A stretch of 64,000 nucleotides of DNA, taken from the NCBI GenBank assembly GCA_964548165.1, contig CAZJQD010000009.1:1-64000 (forward strand). Reading direction: 5' to 3'. Under the pieces are notes generated by a model that saw only the letters and a list, made by a program, of their open reading frames with translations, was not told the DNA's origin and searched no databases. Below, one piece after another: positions 41,069 to 50,215 of this stretch. The stretch is from CAZJQD01 sp964548165 [NCBI: uncultured bacterium]. Its GTDB lineage: Bacteria; UBA8481. Within the stretch, counting starts at the first letter, position 1, and each line of letters begins with the position of its first letter. The translations under genes and the position numbers were made by a program.

Positions 41069-43056
41069 TTCTCCGCTCCCTGCCTGGGCAGCATCACCGT
41101 GAAGGTCGAGCCGGCTCCGACGCGCGACTGGACCTGGATGACGCCTCCATGCTGCTCGACGATGGCCCGGGCGATGGAGAGCCCGAGGCCTGTACCGGAT
41201 CCTCCGGGCCGCGAGCCGGCGAGGCGATCGGTCTCTTCGGCGGCGAGCGTGGCCCGCGTCTGCGGAACCGTGAAGAACTCGCTGAAGATGGCGTCGAGCG
41301 CGTCGACCGGGATCCCGATACCGGTGTCTGAGATGCGAATATAGACGAAGTCCGATTCGCCCGCCACCGCGATGCAGACCTCCCCGGTCCGCGTGTAGCG
41401 GATGGCGTTTCCGGCGATATTGAGGATGACCTGGTAGATGCCGTCGGCGTCCCCGGCGCAGATGACGGGAGCGGCCGGGAGGTCCAGGCGCAGGGCCAGT
41501 CCCTTGCGCTCGGCGACGGGCTGGAGCGCGTCGGCGGCGGCCCGGGCCACTTCCAGGACGTCGACGGGATCCCGGGCCAGGGGCCGGTCGCGGGCGTGAA
41601 GGCGGGAGAGGTCCAGGAGCTGGTTGATGAGCCGCGTCAGCCGCTCGGCTTCCTCGCGCACCACGCCGAGGAACTGCCCGGCGGTGGCGGCGTCGAGCGT
41701 GCCGAGCTCGTTGATGAGCGTGTCGACGTAGCAGGCGATGGAGGTCAGGGGCGTCCGGAACTCGTGGCTGACGATCGAGACGAAGCGCGTCTTCATCTCG
41801 TTGGCCGCCTTGAGCTCGCGGATGGTCCGCGCGAGTTCCTCGTTGAGGTACTGCACCGCTACGTTATGGGCGCGGAGGTCGTTGAACATGCGGACGTTGC
41901 GAAGCGGGACCGCGGCGAGATCCGCGAGCGCGAGGAAGAGTTCCTTGCCGCGGCCGACGAAGGCGCCGCGTCGCGGCGAGCACGCGGCGAAGACGCCGTA
42001 GACGTCGCGGTCCGCCCGCGTGAGCGGACCCGAGAGCCGGACCGGGACGCAGATCCATCCCCCGTCGATGGCGTCGTGGACGGCGAGGTGGCCGCGGAGT
42101 CCCGCGCGCACGGGTTCCGCGAGGTGCGCCGGGTAATCGCGCTCTTCCTGGGCGGTGATGAGCCCGAACCAGGAGATGGGCAGGTAGGCCGGGAGAAGGT
42201 CGGCGAGGCGCTGCTCGATCTCCTGGGGCGAGAGGGCCTGCTGGAGCTCGCGGGCGACGCGGTTGCGGAAGGCGAGGTCCTGGAGGCTCTCGATGAGGTC
42301 GCGGTAGAGGAGGATATTGTCGAGCGTGAAGGCGGCGAGCGAGGCGAACGGCTGGAGATCCGGCAGCGGCGCGTCCTCGTCGCTGGGCTGGGGGATGGCG
42401 ACGATGACGGCGTGGATGCGATCGCGGCCGCGGACGGGAACGAGCATGGGGACGTCGGGCAGGGTATCGACCTGGTCGCCGGCCAGCAGGTGGTGCGCGG
42501 CGGACCGGGCCTCGGCGTCGAGCGGGATGTGATCGAGCGAGGATTCGTCGATCGCGAGGTCGACCAGGGCGAAGGCGCCCGTTGCCCTGAGGGCCCGCTC
42601 GAGGTGCGCGCGCGTCTCCGCGGCCGTCGTGGCCCGGGCGAGATTGCTGCCGAGGGTCGCGAGCAGGGACAGGGTCGTGACGTTGCGGTTCAACCGGCGA
42701 TTGGCGACTTCCGCGTCGATGACGCTCTGCGCGAGCTCGTCGGTGAGCTCGGTGGTCGCGGTCATGTCGGTCAGGAAGACCCCGCACTCGAGGTTCGGGA
42801 GGACCTCGACGGCGGCGCTGACCGTGCGCTCCCTGCCGTCCAGCCGGCACTTGATCTCGGGGACGCGCACCCCGCGGCGATGATCCCCCGCGAGGCGGAT
42901 GGCCTCCGCCAGCTCCGGCGCATCCTCGTTGAGGGACTGTCCCTCGCGGAACCCGAGCGCGGCGGCGGCGGGATTGGCGTAACGCACGCGCCCGTCGACC
43001 ACCTTCAGGAAGGGGACCGGCAGCGCGTCGGCGCGCAGGGGTGCTGTCACGGGCAC
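41065..43056 (-). CDS. Cytosolic sensor histidine kinase (PAS-GAF-GAF-HisKA-HATPase)
   Basis: A 663-residue hybrid-free kinase without membrane segments. An N-terminal PAS-like region (FLKVVDGRVRYANPAAAALG) is followed by two GAF-like sensor regions (about 130-400), HisKA with phospho-His about 429 in IVSHEFRTPLTSIACYVDTL, and a HATPase_c with N box QVILNIAGNAIRYT, G1 DTGIGIP and G2 GTGLGLSIARAIVEQHGG. The start is GTG 43056 (or GTG 43050), 4 nt after the thiS stop; a longer frame overlaps thiS and is rejected. It is translationally coupled to the REC-STAS regulator and then thiG. The ligand is unknown. Confidence 0.85.
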   Translation of the reverse strand: MPVTAPLRADALPVPFLKVVDGRVRYANPAAAALGFREGQSLNEDAPELAEAIRLAGDHRRGVRVPEIKCRLDGRERTVSAAVEVLPNLECGVFLTDMTATTELTDELAQSVIDAEVANRRLNRNVTTLSLLATLGSNLARATTAAETRAHLERALRATGAFALVDLAIDESSLDHIPLDAEARSAAHHLLAGDQVDTLPDVPMLVPVRGRDRIHAVIVAIPQPSDEDAPLPDLQPFASLAAFTLDNILLYRDLIESLQDLAFRNRVARELQQALSPQEIEQRLADLLPAYLPISWFGLITAQEERDYPAHLAEPVRAGLRGHLAVHDAIDGGWICVPVRLSGPLTRADRDVYGVFAACSPRRGAFVGRGKELFLALADLAAVPLRNVRMFNDLRAHNVAVQYLNEELARTIRELKAANEMKTRFVSIVSHEFRTPLTSIACYVDTLINELGTLDAATAGQFLGVVREEAERLTRLINQLLDLSRLHARDRPLARDPVDVLEVARAAADALQPVAERKGLALRLDLPAAPVICAGDADGIYQVILNIAGNAIRYTRTGEVCIAVAGESDFVYIRISDTGIGIPVDALDAIFSEFFTVPQTRATLAAEETDRLAGSRPGGSGTGLGLSIARAIVEQHGGVIQVQSRVGAGSTFTVMLPRQGAEK

Positions 43057-43060
43057 GAGC

Positions 43061-43273
43061 TCAACCGCCTCCGACGAAGTGGAGGATCTCGACCTGGTCG
43101 CCGTCGGCAAGCGGGGTGGCCGCCCAGGCGTCTCGCTTGACGAGCTCGCGGTTGCGCTCCACCGCCACGCGGCGGCCGGCGAGCCCGAGCGCGTCGACGA
43201 GCGACTGCACCGTGGAGCCGGCGTCCACGCGCCGCGTCTCCCCGTTGACCACCAGCTCCAGCGCGTCGCTCAC
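43061..43273 (-). CDS. thiS: Sulfur carrier protein ThiS
   Basis: Small ubiquitin-like sulfur carrier for thiazole synthesis. The 70 residues have the beta-grasp pattern [20 protein letters not shown], then [20 protein letters not shown] and [13 protein letters not shown]. The C-terminal Gly-Gly needed for thiocarboxylation is present, with one extra Gly at the end. The start is GTG 43273. It is 13 nt after the TPR gene stop and directly upstream of the histidine kinase, with thiG further down the same run. A role as carrier for another sulfur pathway cannot be excluded. Confidence 0.9.
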   Translation of the reverse strand: MSDALELVVNGETRRVDAGSTVQSLVDALGLAGRRVAVERNRELVKRDAWAATPLADGDQVEILHFVGGG

Positions 43274-43286
43274 GTCTCGCGGCCCG

Positions 43287-45002
43287 TCACAGCGTTCTCC
43301 GCGCGCGGCCCGGCACGTGGACGCCGCGGACGCGCAGGGGAACGCCGCGATGCATGGCCTCCCAGGGATCGGTCAGCCGGACACCCATGATCTGGCGCTG
43401 GATATTCGCCTGGGCCACGCTGTCGGCGTTGCTGGGATCGCGCGCGATCTTGAGCGCGGCCCAGTACTGCTGGACCGCGGCCATCGAGTCCCCGGCAAGC
43501 TCCAGGGCGACGCCGATGTTGTTGGCAAGCGCAGGATCGCGTTCCCGCGCATCGCCCAGGCCCTTGTAGAGGGCCATGGCGGTGTCGGGCTCGTTGGCCG
43601 CGAGATGGGCGTTGGCCAGAGCCCAGCGCGCGTCGGCGGTCGCCGCGATCGCCGGCGGCACGAGGGCATAGGACTGCAGGGCGCCGGAGGCGTCGCGGAG
43701 CAGGTACCGGCAGATGCCGATGTTGTAGTGCAGGAACGGGCCGTCGAATCCGTTGGCGACCGACTTGCGGAAGTGATCGAGCGCCTGGGGAATCATGTTG
43801 AGGTCGAAGAGCATGATGCAGCCCATGTTGTAGTTGGCCTTGGCGCTGTTGGGCTCCAGGTCCAGGGCCTTGTGGATGTCTTCCAGGGCTTCCCGGCCCT
43901 CGCCGTTGAAGTAGTGGATCTCGGAGCTCAGGATGTAGCCTGCGGCCGATTGCGGGGCGACCTCGATGGCCTGCTGCGCGAAGTCCCGTGCCCGCTCATA
44001 CTCGACGTTCTCCACGGCCAGGTAGCCGAGCGAGACGAGGATGTTCGGGCTCGGCTGGCGCTGGCGCGAGAGGACGTCGAGGAGCACCTTCTCGGCCTCG
44101 GCCAGCCGGTTCTGCCTCACGAGCAGATCGGCGTAGCCGGTCAACGTCTCGATGTTCTCGTCGCCGGACGGCCGCGCGAGCATGAGGTAATCCTCCTGGT
44201 CGCGCGCGGCCTGGACGCGTCCCCAGCGCAGGTAGGTCTCCCGCAGGTACCACCGGGGCATCAGGGAATTCGGGTTGCGCTCGATGGAGTTCACGAACGC
44301 TTCCGCCGCCTCTTCGAAGCGCCCGTGGGCGAGAAGGACGCGACCGTGCAGGATCAGGCCATCACGTTGCCGGGCGTCGAGGGCGAGGACAGCCTGTGCC
44401 CTGCGCTCGGCCTCCTCGAGCTTGCCGTTGGCCAGGTGGATGTTGCCCGCGCCGACGGCACCGGCCGCGATCAGCCCGAGGTCCTGCTCGTCGGCGGCCG
44501 CGGCGATGGCGCGATCGAAGAGGTTCATGGCGCCTTCCTGGTCGCCGATGTCCTGGAGCGCTCGGGCGAAGTTGATCAGGGTCTCGGCGGGACGCGCGCC
44601 GAGCGAGAGCGCGACCCGCATCTCTTCGAGCCCGCCGATCGCGTCCCCGGCATAGACGGCGTTCAACCCGCGGTTCAAAGCCAGGTTCGCCCGCGTCGCG
44701 TTCGACGCGCGGTTGACGCCCCAGATCGTGCCCGCGAGGATCGCCGGGATCAGGATCGCCATCGCCGCCCATTGCCAGGGGCGGATGGCGTAGAACCCCT
44801 CGCGGCGGAACTTGCGGATCCGCCGGCCGATGGCCTTGTCCGCCAGGACGTCCGCCTTGAACTTCGCGACGGCCGCGCGAAATTTCTCCTCCTCCTGCTC
44901 CTTCCGCGCCGCTTCTTCCTCGGGACTGAGGGCCTGGAGGCCGGGGGCGTCGCTGTGCGCCTGCCGGAGCAGGGATTGGATGGAGTCGAGTTCTTCGGCC
45001 AT
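43287..45002 (-). CDS. Membrane-anchored TPR protein
   Basis: A 571-residue protein. An acidic helical N-terminus (about 1-55) precedes one membrane span (about 80-100, [20 protein letters not shown]) and roughly twelve TPR units (for example [80 protein letters not shown]). TPRs bind partner proteins. The start ATG 45002 overlaps the upstream methyltransferase stop (TGATG), so the pair is translationally coupled; thiS follows 13 nt after its stop. Function not recognised; organising an envelope or signalling complex is plausible. Confidence 0.75.
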   Translation of the reverse strand: MAEELDSIQSLLRQAHSDAPGLQALSPEEEAARKEQEEEKFRAAVAKFKADVLADKAIGRRIRKFRREGFYAIRPWQWAAMAILIPAILAGTIWGVNRASNATRANLALNRGLNAVYAGDAIGGLEEMRVALSLGARPAETLINFARALQDIGDQEGAMNLFDRAIAAAADEQDLGLIAAGAVGAGNIHLANGKLEEAERRAQAVLALDARQRDGLILHGRVLLAHGRFEEAAEAFVNSIERNPNSLMPRWYLRETYLRWGRVQAARDQEDYLMLARPSGDENIETLTGYADLLVRQNRLAEAEKVLLDVLSRQRQPSPNILVSLGYLAVENVEYERARDFAQQAIEVAPQSAAGYILSSEIHYFNGEGREALEDIHKALDLEPNSAKANYNMGCIMLFDLNMIPQALDHFRKSVANGFDGPFLHYNIGICRYLLRDASGALQSYALVPPAIAATADARWALANAHLAANEPDTAMALYKGLGDARERDPALANNIGVALELAGDSMAAVQQYWAALKIARDPSNADSVAQANIQRQIMGVRLTDPWEAMHRGVPLRVRGVHVPGRARRTL

Positions 45003-46231
45003 CAGATCGCCCTCAGGACCGCGCATTTCAGGTAATCGGTCTCCGGAATTTCCAGGCGAACGGGGTGATCGGGCGCCGCGCCACGCCACTCCACGAGCGT
45101 GACTTCGCGGCCGGAATCATGGATGGCGCCGGCCAGGGTGGCGGCGAATTCCTCGCGCGGGGTGTGGAAGCTGCAGGAGGAGGTGAAGAGGAGGCCTCCC
45201 GGCGCCAGGAGCCGGAGGGCGCGGAGGTTGATCTCGCGGTAGCCCCGCGCCGCCCCGGCGGCCCCGGAAGCCGACCGCGTGAAGGTGGGCGGGTCGAGCG
45301 AGATGAGGTCGAAGCGGCGGCGCTCCTCCTGGAAGCGGCGCAGGGTATCGAAGGCGTTCTCCTCGAGGATCTCCACGTCGGCGCCGTTCCGGGCCGCGTC
45401 CGCGCGGAGGCCCTCGCAGGCCTCGGGCGACGACTCGATGGCCGTGACCGCCGTGGCGCCCGCGCGCGCCGCGTAGATGCCGAAGAGGCCGTGGTAGGCG
45501 AAGGCGTCCAGGACGGTCAAGCCGGCGCCGGGCTTGCCGTCCGCGATCGAGCGCGCCGCCAGCTCGGCGAAGCGCCTGTGGTTGAAGCGCTGATCGAGAA
45601 AGGCGCCTGTCTTCTGTCCCCCGAGCGGACGGACCGCCGCGCGCACGCCGTCCAGCGCGATAATGATCTCGCCGGGATCAGCGCCCGCGATCACGGCGAT
45701 TCGCGGCTCGAGTCCCTCGTGCTTGCGCGACGGCGCGTCCGAGCGCTCCACGAGCGTCGTGCCTGCGAATTCCTCGATGAGCAGGTCCGCGATGAGCTCG
45801 CGGCGCCGGTCCATGCCGAGGGTGAGCAGTTGCAGGACGAGCACGTCCCCGTAGCGGTCGACGATGAGCCCCGGCAGGCCGTCGGCCTCGGAGAAGATGA
45901 GCCGCTGGGTGTCGTCCGAAGCGTAGAAGCCCTGGCGTCGCGCGCGCGCCTCGCGGATGCGGCGGCGGATGAGATCAGGGCCGAGCGTGACGCCGGGACG
46001 GCGCGTGACAATGCGGACGGCGATCTGGGAGCGGGGGTTCCAGGCGCCGCGGCCGACGAAGCGACCGCGCGCATCCACGACATCGACCTCGTCTCCGGGG
46101 GCGGCCTCGGGAGCGCTGGCCAGCTCGGAGCCATACACCCACGGATGACCGGCCAGGCAACGGTGGCGCATCGAGGCTTTGAGGGGCGCGAGCGGCGATG
46201 GGGCAGCGGCGGCGGACATTGCTCGTGACAT
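45002..46231 (-). CDS. RlmI-like class I SAM-dependent rRNA methyltransferase
   Basis: A 409-residue enzyme of the RlmI/YccW type (23S rRNA m5C1962). A PUA domain (about 20-95: LAGHPWVYGSELA, VVDARGRFVGRGAWNPRSQI) is followed by a linker with GLPGLIVDRYGDVLVLQLL and a Rossmann methyltransferase: GQKTGAFLDQRFNHRRF, VLDAFAYHGLFGIYAARAG, the acidic AIESSPEA, FDLISLDPPTFTRS (catalytic DPP motif) and a Cys in LLFTSSCSFHT. ATG 46231 is used; ATG 46219 is also possible and neither has a strong ribosome-binding site. Its stop overlaps the TPR gene start. Confidence 0.88.
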   Translation of the reverse strand: MSRAMSAAAAPSPLAPLKASMRHRCLAGHPWVYGSELASAPEAAPGDEVDVVDARGRFVGRGAWNPRSQIAVRIVTRRPGVTLGPDLIRRRIREARARRQGFYASDDTQRLIFSEADGLPGLIVDRYGDVLVLQLLTLGMDRRRELIADLLIEEFAGTTLVERSDAPSRKHEGLEPRIAVIAGADPGEIIIALDGVRAAVRPLGGQKTGAFLDQRFNHRRFAELAARSIADGKPGAGLTVLDAFAYHGLFGIYAARAGATAVTAIESSPEACEGLRADAARNGADVEILEENAFDTLRRFQEERRRFDLISLDPPTFTRSASGAAGAARGYREINLRALRLLAPGGLLFTSSCSFHTPREEFAATLAGAIHDSGREVTLVEWRGAAPDHPVRLEIPETDYLKCAVLRAI

Positions 46232-46268
46232 CACGATACCATACCGGGCCCCGCCGAGGGTGCGGGAT

Positions 46269-48683
46269 TTATCGGGGAAGCGAGGGTCGGGCAAAGAGGG
46301 TGGAGATGTAGGCTCCGGGGCCGAATCCGCACATGGGGACCGCGCCCGTGTAGTCAGCCTCGTCGTGCGAGTAGAGCTCGCCGATGAGGTTGTAGTTCTT
46401 CGCGGACTGGGCCGTGACCCAATCCAGGAGAGCCTCGTAGCGGTCGGTCCTGCCAAGCCGGGCAAAGGCGACGGCGGTCCGGAGGTCGATGACCACCCAC
46501 TCGTGCGTGTCGTAGTCGCCGCCGTCGTCGTTGCGCATGTAGCCGACGGTGTTGGGCTTCTTGAGGTATTGGTCGAAGATCTCGAGCGTGCGGGCGGCGA
46601 CCGCGTGGTCGACGACGTCGAAGTTGATGCCCTCCACGGCTCCGGCGTCGAGACATTTCTCGATCGCGGTCTCCTCCTGCAGCCCGCGGATGAAGCCCCG
46701 CTCGTCGACGAATTGGCGGTTGAAGCCGGCCTTCAGGCGCTCCGCCTCGCGGCGATACTTCGCGGCCAGATCGGGCTTGTGTAACCGATCCGCCAGGCGC
46801 GCGGCGCTCACCAGGCCTTGGTAGGCGGTGGCGGAGGTGTAAGAGAAGCGGCGCGACCCGTTGTAGCCGTTGTCGCGGAGATGGCGTTCCCACGGGCCGG
46901 ACTCCGCGCGGATGATGTCGCGATCCTCCTCGATGCAGTGGATGATCACGTCGGCGATGCGCGTGAAGATCGTCTCCTGCCAGCGCCTCAGGAAGGCGTC
47001 GTCGCGGTTCGCGGTGACGTAGCGATCCATGACCCAGAGGAAGAGCCCGAAGCCGTCGAGCTCGATGTTGGGATCGTCCCCGCCGTCGGATTCCTCCAGG
47101 CCGTTGCCGTAGTAGCGGCAGACCGAGATCTGGTAGGGGACGCCGACGCCGTGTTCGACCCCGTCCTGGAGGAACGACTCGTAGCGACCGGCCTCGGCCC
47201 CCAGGAAGAATTCCAGCCCCGCCTTGGCCTCGCGAAACTTGCGCGCGTGCACGAGGCCGTCGATGGCGTAGGAGCCGTCGCGAATCCAGCAGATGTTCCA
47301 GTGACCGGGCGGGAGGCTCGCGAGGATCTGACCGCGCGCTGAGCCCGGCTCGCGGCACTGCGCCATCTTGAGCACCGCCAGGGACTGTCGGAAGAGCTCC
47401 CGCTCGGCCGCGCTCTTGAAGCGCGGATGGCGCGCGCTTCTCTGCCAGTTTCGCCACCAGTGGCGTTCGGAGACCAGGAGCTGGCCCGGTGACTTCGCCT
47501 CGGGCTCGAGGTGGGGGCCGCCGCGCGTGTAGGTGATCGAGACGCCCAGCCACTCGTTGGATGCGCCCCAGCCGTCGAGGTGAAGGACGCCGTCGACGAT
47601 TCGCCCGCGCGCCTTGCCGTCGCCCGAAAGGAGGCGGAAGGTGAGAAAGTCCCGCCCGTCGGCGCTCCGCTGGACGAACGTCGTGTCCCGCCCGAACCAG
47701 AGATCGCCGTCGCCGATCCGGAACTTCAAGGTGAAACGGGCCGGTCCCGTGAAGTCGCGCCCGGTCTTCACGAGGTAGTAGACGGTCTTTCGCGCGCTGG
47801 TGAAGGGAGCGAAGGCGTAGCACGCGACGGAACGGGGTCCGGCGTTCGTCGTCGATCCGGCCGTCGGGACCCCGAGATCGGCCGTGTAGCGCACGATCCC
47901 GCTCCCGTTCTCGAACGCGGCATCGCGGATGGCCGGCGGCTGTTCGCTCGTGCCGAACCAGAACTCCTTCCCGAAATCGCGTGTCGTCGTCTGCTCGTCG
48001 TACTGCGAGTAGATGTGCTCGCGGAAGCTGTCGAAGACGCGGCGGGTGGTGTTGAACTTGGAGGAGGTCAGGCCGTTGGCGAACGGGATCTCCCAGAAGG
48101 ACTGCTGGGGGGAGAATCGTTCCGCCACCTGCCTCGCCCAGGCCGCGGCGGAGAGGAGCTGGGGGATGCCTTCATAGAGGCCGCCGCCGCCGCCGCCGTC
48201 GTAGACGCGGACGGCGATGAGGTTCTCATCGCGGAGCAGGGCCGTCGGGATGGGATACGCCCGCTTGGCGCTCCATTGCGACGTGAAGGACGGAGGGAAG
48301 GTTCCCGTGCCGCCGATTCTCGTGCCGTTGATATAGACCTCGTCGGCATCGTCGATCTTGCCGAGCGCGAGGACGGGGTCGCCGCCATCCGAGGCGCCTA
48401 AAGCAGGCGCGAGGGCGGCTCGAGAGACGCGGAGGAAATACCAGCCCCAGCCGTCGTAGCCGGGAAAGCCGCCGTCCTCCCACTTGGCGTTGATGGCCAG
48501 GGGGCGCGCCGTGGCGGGCGGAGTCCGCGCCCACGCGAGGTCGTCACCCTGGGCGAAGGTCCAGCCGTCCCCGAACCGGATCGCCTCCGTGGAGGATACG
48601 GAAGGGTCGGCGCCCGCGAGCACGGCCAGGAGGACGAGGGAGGTGAGCGCCAGGGGGAGACGGGCGAGAAGGCGTCGATTCAC
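46269..48683 (-). CDS. Secreted GH15-like glycoside hydrolase (glucoamylase family)
   Basis: An 804-residue exported protein. The signal peptide (VNRRLLARLPLALTSLVLLA, cleaved near AGA) is followed by a jelly-roll domain (about 25-170: GYDGWGWYFLRVSRAALAP, DDADEVYINGTRIGGTGTFP), a beta-sandwich and an (alpha/alpha)6 catalytic region (about 390-800): HWNICWIRDGSYAIDGLVHA, ESGPWERHLRDNG, AYQGLVSAARLADRL, HEWVVIDLRTAVAFARLG, ELYSHDEADYTGAVP. GH15 enzymes release glucose from alpha-glucans. The start GTG 48683 overlaps the permease stop as GTGA, so it is the last gene of the sugar ABC operon. Confidence 0.82.
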   Translation of the reverse strand: MNRRLLARLPLALTSLVLLAVLAGADPSVSSTEAIRFGDGWTFAQGDDLAWARTPPATARPLAINAKWEDGGFPGYDGWGWYFLRVSRAALAPALGASDGGDPVLALGKIDDADEVYINGTRIGGTGTFPPSFTSQWSAKRAYPIPTALLRDENLIAVRVYDGGGGGGLYEGIPQLLSAAAWARQVAERFSPQQSFWEIPFANGLTSSKFNTTRRVFDSFREHIYSQYDEQTTTRDFGKEFWFGTSEQPPAIRDAAFENGSGIVRYTADLGVPTAGSTTNAGPRSVACYAFAPFTSARKTVYYLVKTGRDFTGPARFTLKFRIGDGDLWFGRDTTFVQRSADGRDFLTFRLLSGDGKARGRIVDGVLHLDGWGASNEWLGVSITYTRGGPHLEPEAKSPGQLLVSERHWWRNWQRSARHPRFKSAAERELFRQSLAVLKMAQCREPGSARGQILASLPPGHWNICWIRDGSYAIDGLVHARKFREAKAGLEFFLGAEAGRYESFLQDGVEHGVGVPYQISVCRYYGNGLEESDGGDDPNIELDGFGLFLWVMDRYVTANRDDAFLRRWQETIFTRIADVIIHCIEEDRDIIRAESGPWERHLRDNGYNGSRRFSYTSATAYQGLVSAARLADRLHKPDLAAKYRREAERLKAGFNRQFVDERGFIRGLQEETAIEKCLDAGAVEGINFDVVDHAVAARTLEIFDQYLKKPNTVGYMRNDDGGDYDTHEWVVIDLRTAVAFARLGRTDRYEALLDWVTAQSAKNYNLIGELYSHDEADYTGAVPMCGFGPGAYISTLFARPSLPR

Positions 48684-50062
48684 TTCAGCAGGCGGCTCTT
48701 CGTGCGCATGTCGATGAAGACGGCGATCATGATGAGCAGGCCCTTGAAGATGAGCTGAACGGGATTGGGAAGAGCCATCAGGATCATGCCGTTTACGACG
48801 ACGCCGATGATCAGGACGCCGATGATGGTGCCTCCGATCGAGCCGACGCCGCCCATCAAGGACGTGCCGCCGACCACGACGGCCGCGATGGCTTCGAGCT
48901 CCGAAAGAACGCCCTGCGTTGCCGGCGTCGCGGCCTGGGCGCGCGACGTGGCGACGATGCCGGAGACGGCGGACAAGAGGCCCATCAGGAGGAAGACCAG
49001 GAACGTGCACTTCTCGACGCGGACGCCCGAGAGCGCGGCCGCCTCCTTGTTGCCGCCGATGGCGTAGAGGTGCCGGCCGAAGACCGTGCGCTTCAGGGTG
49101 AACGAGGCGGCGACGGCGAGCGCGGCGAAGAGGATGACCATGATGGGGATGCCCTGGTGCGAGGCGAAGACGGCGCCAACCGCGGCGAACCCGATCCCGG
49201 TGACGACGATGCGCGTCTGGGTCGCGGCCATCGAGGGGACGGGATGGCCGTTCGTCTCGAGATGCCTGCGGGCGCGCAGGTGGAGCATGACCCAGGCCAC
49301 GAAGACGACGACGAGAAATGCGATCGAGAAGCCGGGGAAGAGCGTGAGCCCGGGGACGAGCTTGGCGGGATTCGGCGCGCCGCTGGCGAACTTGTCCGGC
49401 AGGGTCAGGTTGTCGACGAAGACGGCCACCCACTCCGCCTCGGGTGTGCCCCTCGCCTGGAGCGCGGCGACGGCGGCTGCCGGGAGCTCGGTGACGCGGT
49501 AGTAGAGCTCATAGCAGACCTTATCGAGGCTGGAGACGCCGAGGATGCGGAAGACGGATCCCTTCACGGTCAACGACTGGGAGCCGGACGAGAGGTAGGC
49601 GAGGCCGCGGGCCATGGTGAGCGTGGCCAGGGTGACGACGAACGGGAGGAGCTTGAAGCGGGCGACCATGGAGCCGTTCCAGGCGCCAAGCAGGGCGCCT
49701 GCGGCCAGGGAGAGAATGATGGCGGTGAAGGGGCTCGCGATGGATTCCAGGAATCCGCGGAGGCCCTCGTTCGTGACCACGACGGCGACGTTCGCAGGGT
49801 CGGAGGTCAGCGCGAGGATGACGGCGCAGACGGCGAGCATGGAACCGACCGAGAGGTCGATGCCGCCGATGAGGATGACCATGGTCATGCCGATCGCGAG
49901 GATGCCCGTGACGGTGACCTGCTGGGAGAGGTTGGAGAGGTTCTCGGGCGAGACGAACGTCCAGCCGCCCGTCCACCAGCGCGTGACGCCGGCCATCGCG
50001 ATGAAGATGAGGAGCATCGAGATGAGCATCCCGTTCTCCTTGAAGAAAGATTCCTGTTTCAC
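48680..50062 (-). CDS. xylH: Sugar ABC transporter permease, XylH/RbsC type
   Basis: A 460-residue inner-membrane permease of the CUT2 family with about ten hydrophobic segments. Signatures are TGILAIGMTMVILIGGIDLS (the GGIDLSVG motif), AWNGSMVARFKLLPFVVTLA, GRHLYAIGGNKEAAALSGVR and AIAAVVVGGTSLMGGVGSIG. The length exceeds the usual 390 because of a periplasmic loop of about 60 residues (residues about 175-235). GTG 50062 has GAGGTAGG just upstream. It pairs with the ATPase and binding-protein genes; E1, a hairpin element, separates it from the ATPase gene. Confidence 0.9.
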   Translation of the reverse strand: MKQESFFKENGMLISMLLIFIAMAGVTRWWTGGWTFVSPENLSNLSQQVTVTGILAIGMTMVILIGGIDLSVGSMLAVCAVILALTSDPANVAVVVTNEGLRGFLESIASPFTAIILSLAAGALLGAWNGSMVARFKLLPFVVTLATLTMARGLAYLSSGSQSLTVKGSVFRILGVSSLDKVCYELYYRVTELPAAAVAALQARGTPEAEWVAVFVDNLTLPDKFASGAPNPAKLVPGLTLFPGFSIAFLVVVFVAWVMLHLRARRHLETNGHPVPSMAATQTRIVVTGIGFAAVGAVFASHQGIPIMVILFAALAVAASFTLKRTVFGRHLYAIGGNKEAAALSGVRVEKCTFLVFLLMGLLSAVSGIVATSRAQAATPATQGVLSELEAIAAVVVGGTSLMGGVGSIGGTIIGVLIIGVVVNGMILMALPNPVQLIFKGLLIMIAVFIDMRTKSRLLK

Positions 50063-50087
50063 CCTACCTCACCACCTTTCGAGTGTT

Positions 50088-50211
50088 GGTGTCAGACTGC
50101 GGAAATGCGGAACTGGGATTACAAGAGTTGACGATGGCCCCGACTTCGGGCCGTCTCTCGGCCGGCTCGAACTCCAAGAATATCAGTTCCGCAATTCCGC
50201 AGTCTGACACC
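50088..50211. repeat. GGTGTCAGRC element E1 (124 bp, doubled octamer TGCGGAAN)
   Basis: Left arm 50088-50114: GGTGTCAGAC, then TGCGGAAA TGCGGAAC T. The right arm 50185-50211, read in reverse complement, is GGTGTCAGAC, TGCGGAAT TGCGGAAC T. The arms match at 26 of 27 positions. The interior adds nested pairing (AGAGTT/AACTC; GGCCCCGACTTCGGGCC). It fills the gap between the permease and ATPase genes of one operon. Confidence 0.9.
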
Positions 50212-50215
50212 GTTG

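Noticed and set aside
43274-43300. TPP riboswitch upstream of thiS.
   Set aside because: The 13-nt gap is too short, and no THI-box-like CTGAGA followed by an ACCTGA...GATAATGCC pattern was seen in the upstream TPR gene.
48684-49433. GH15 gene extended into a 1054-residue protein.
   Set aside because: The added part is His/Arg-rich shadow of the permease gene; a signal peptide begins at GTG 48683.
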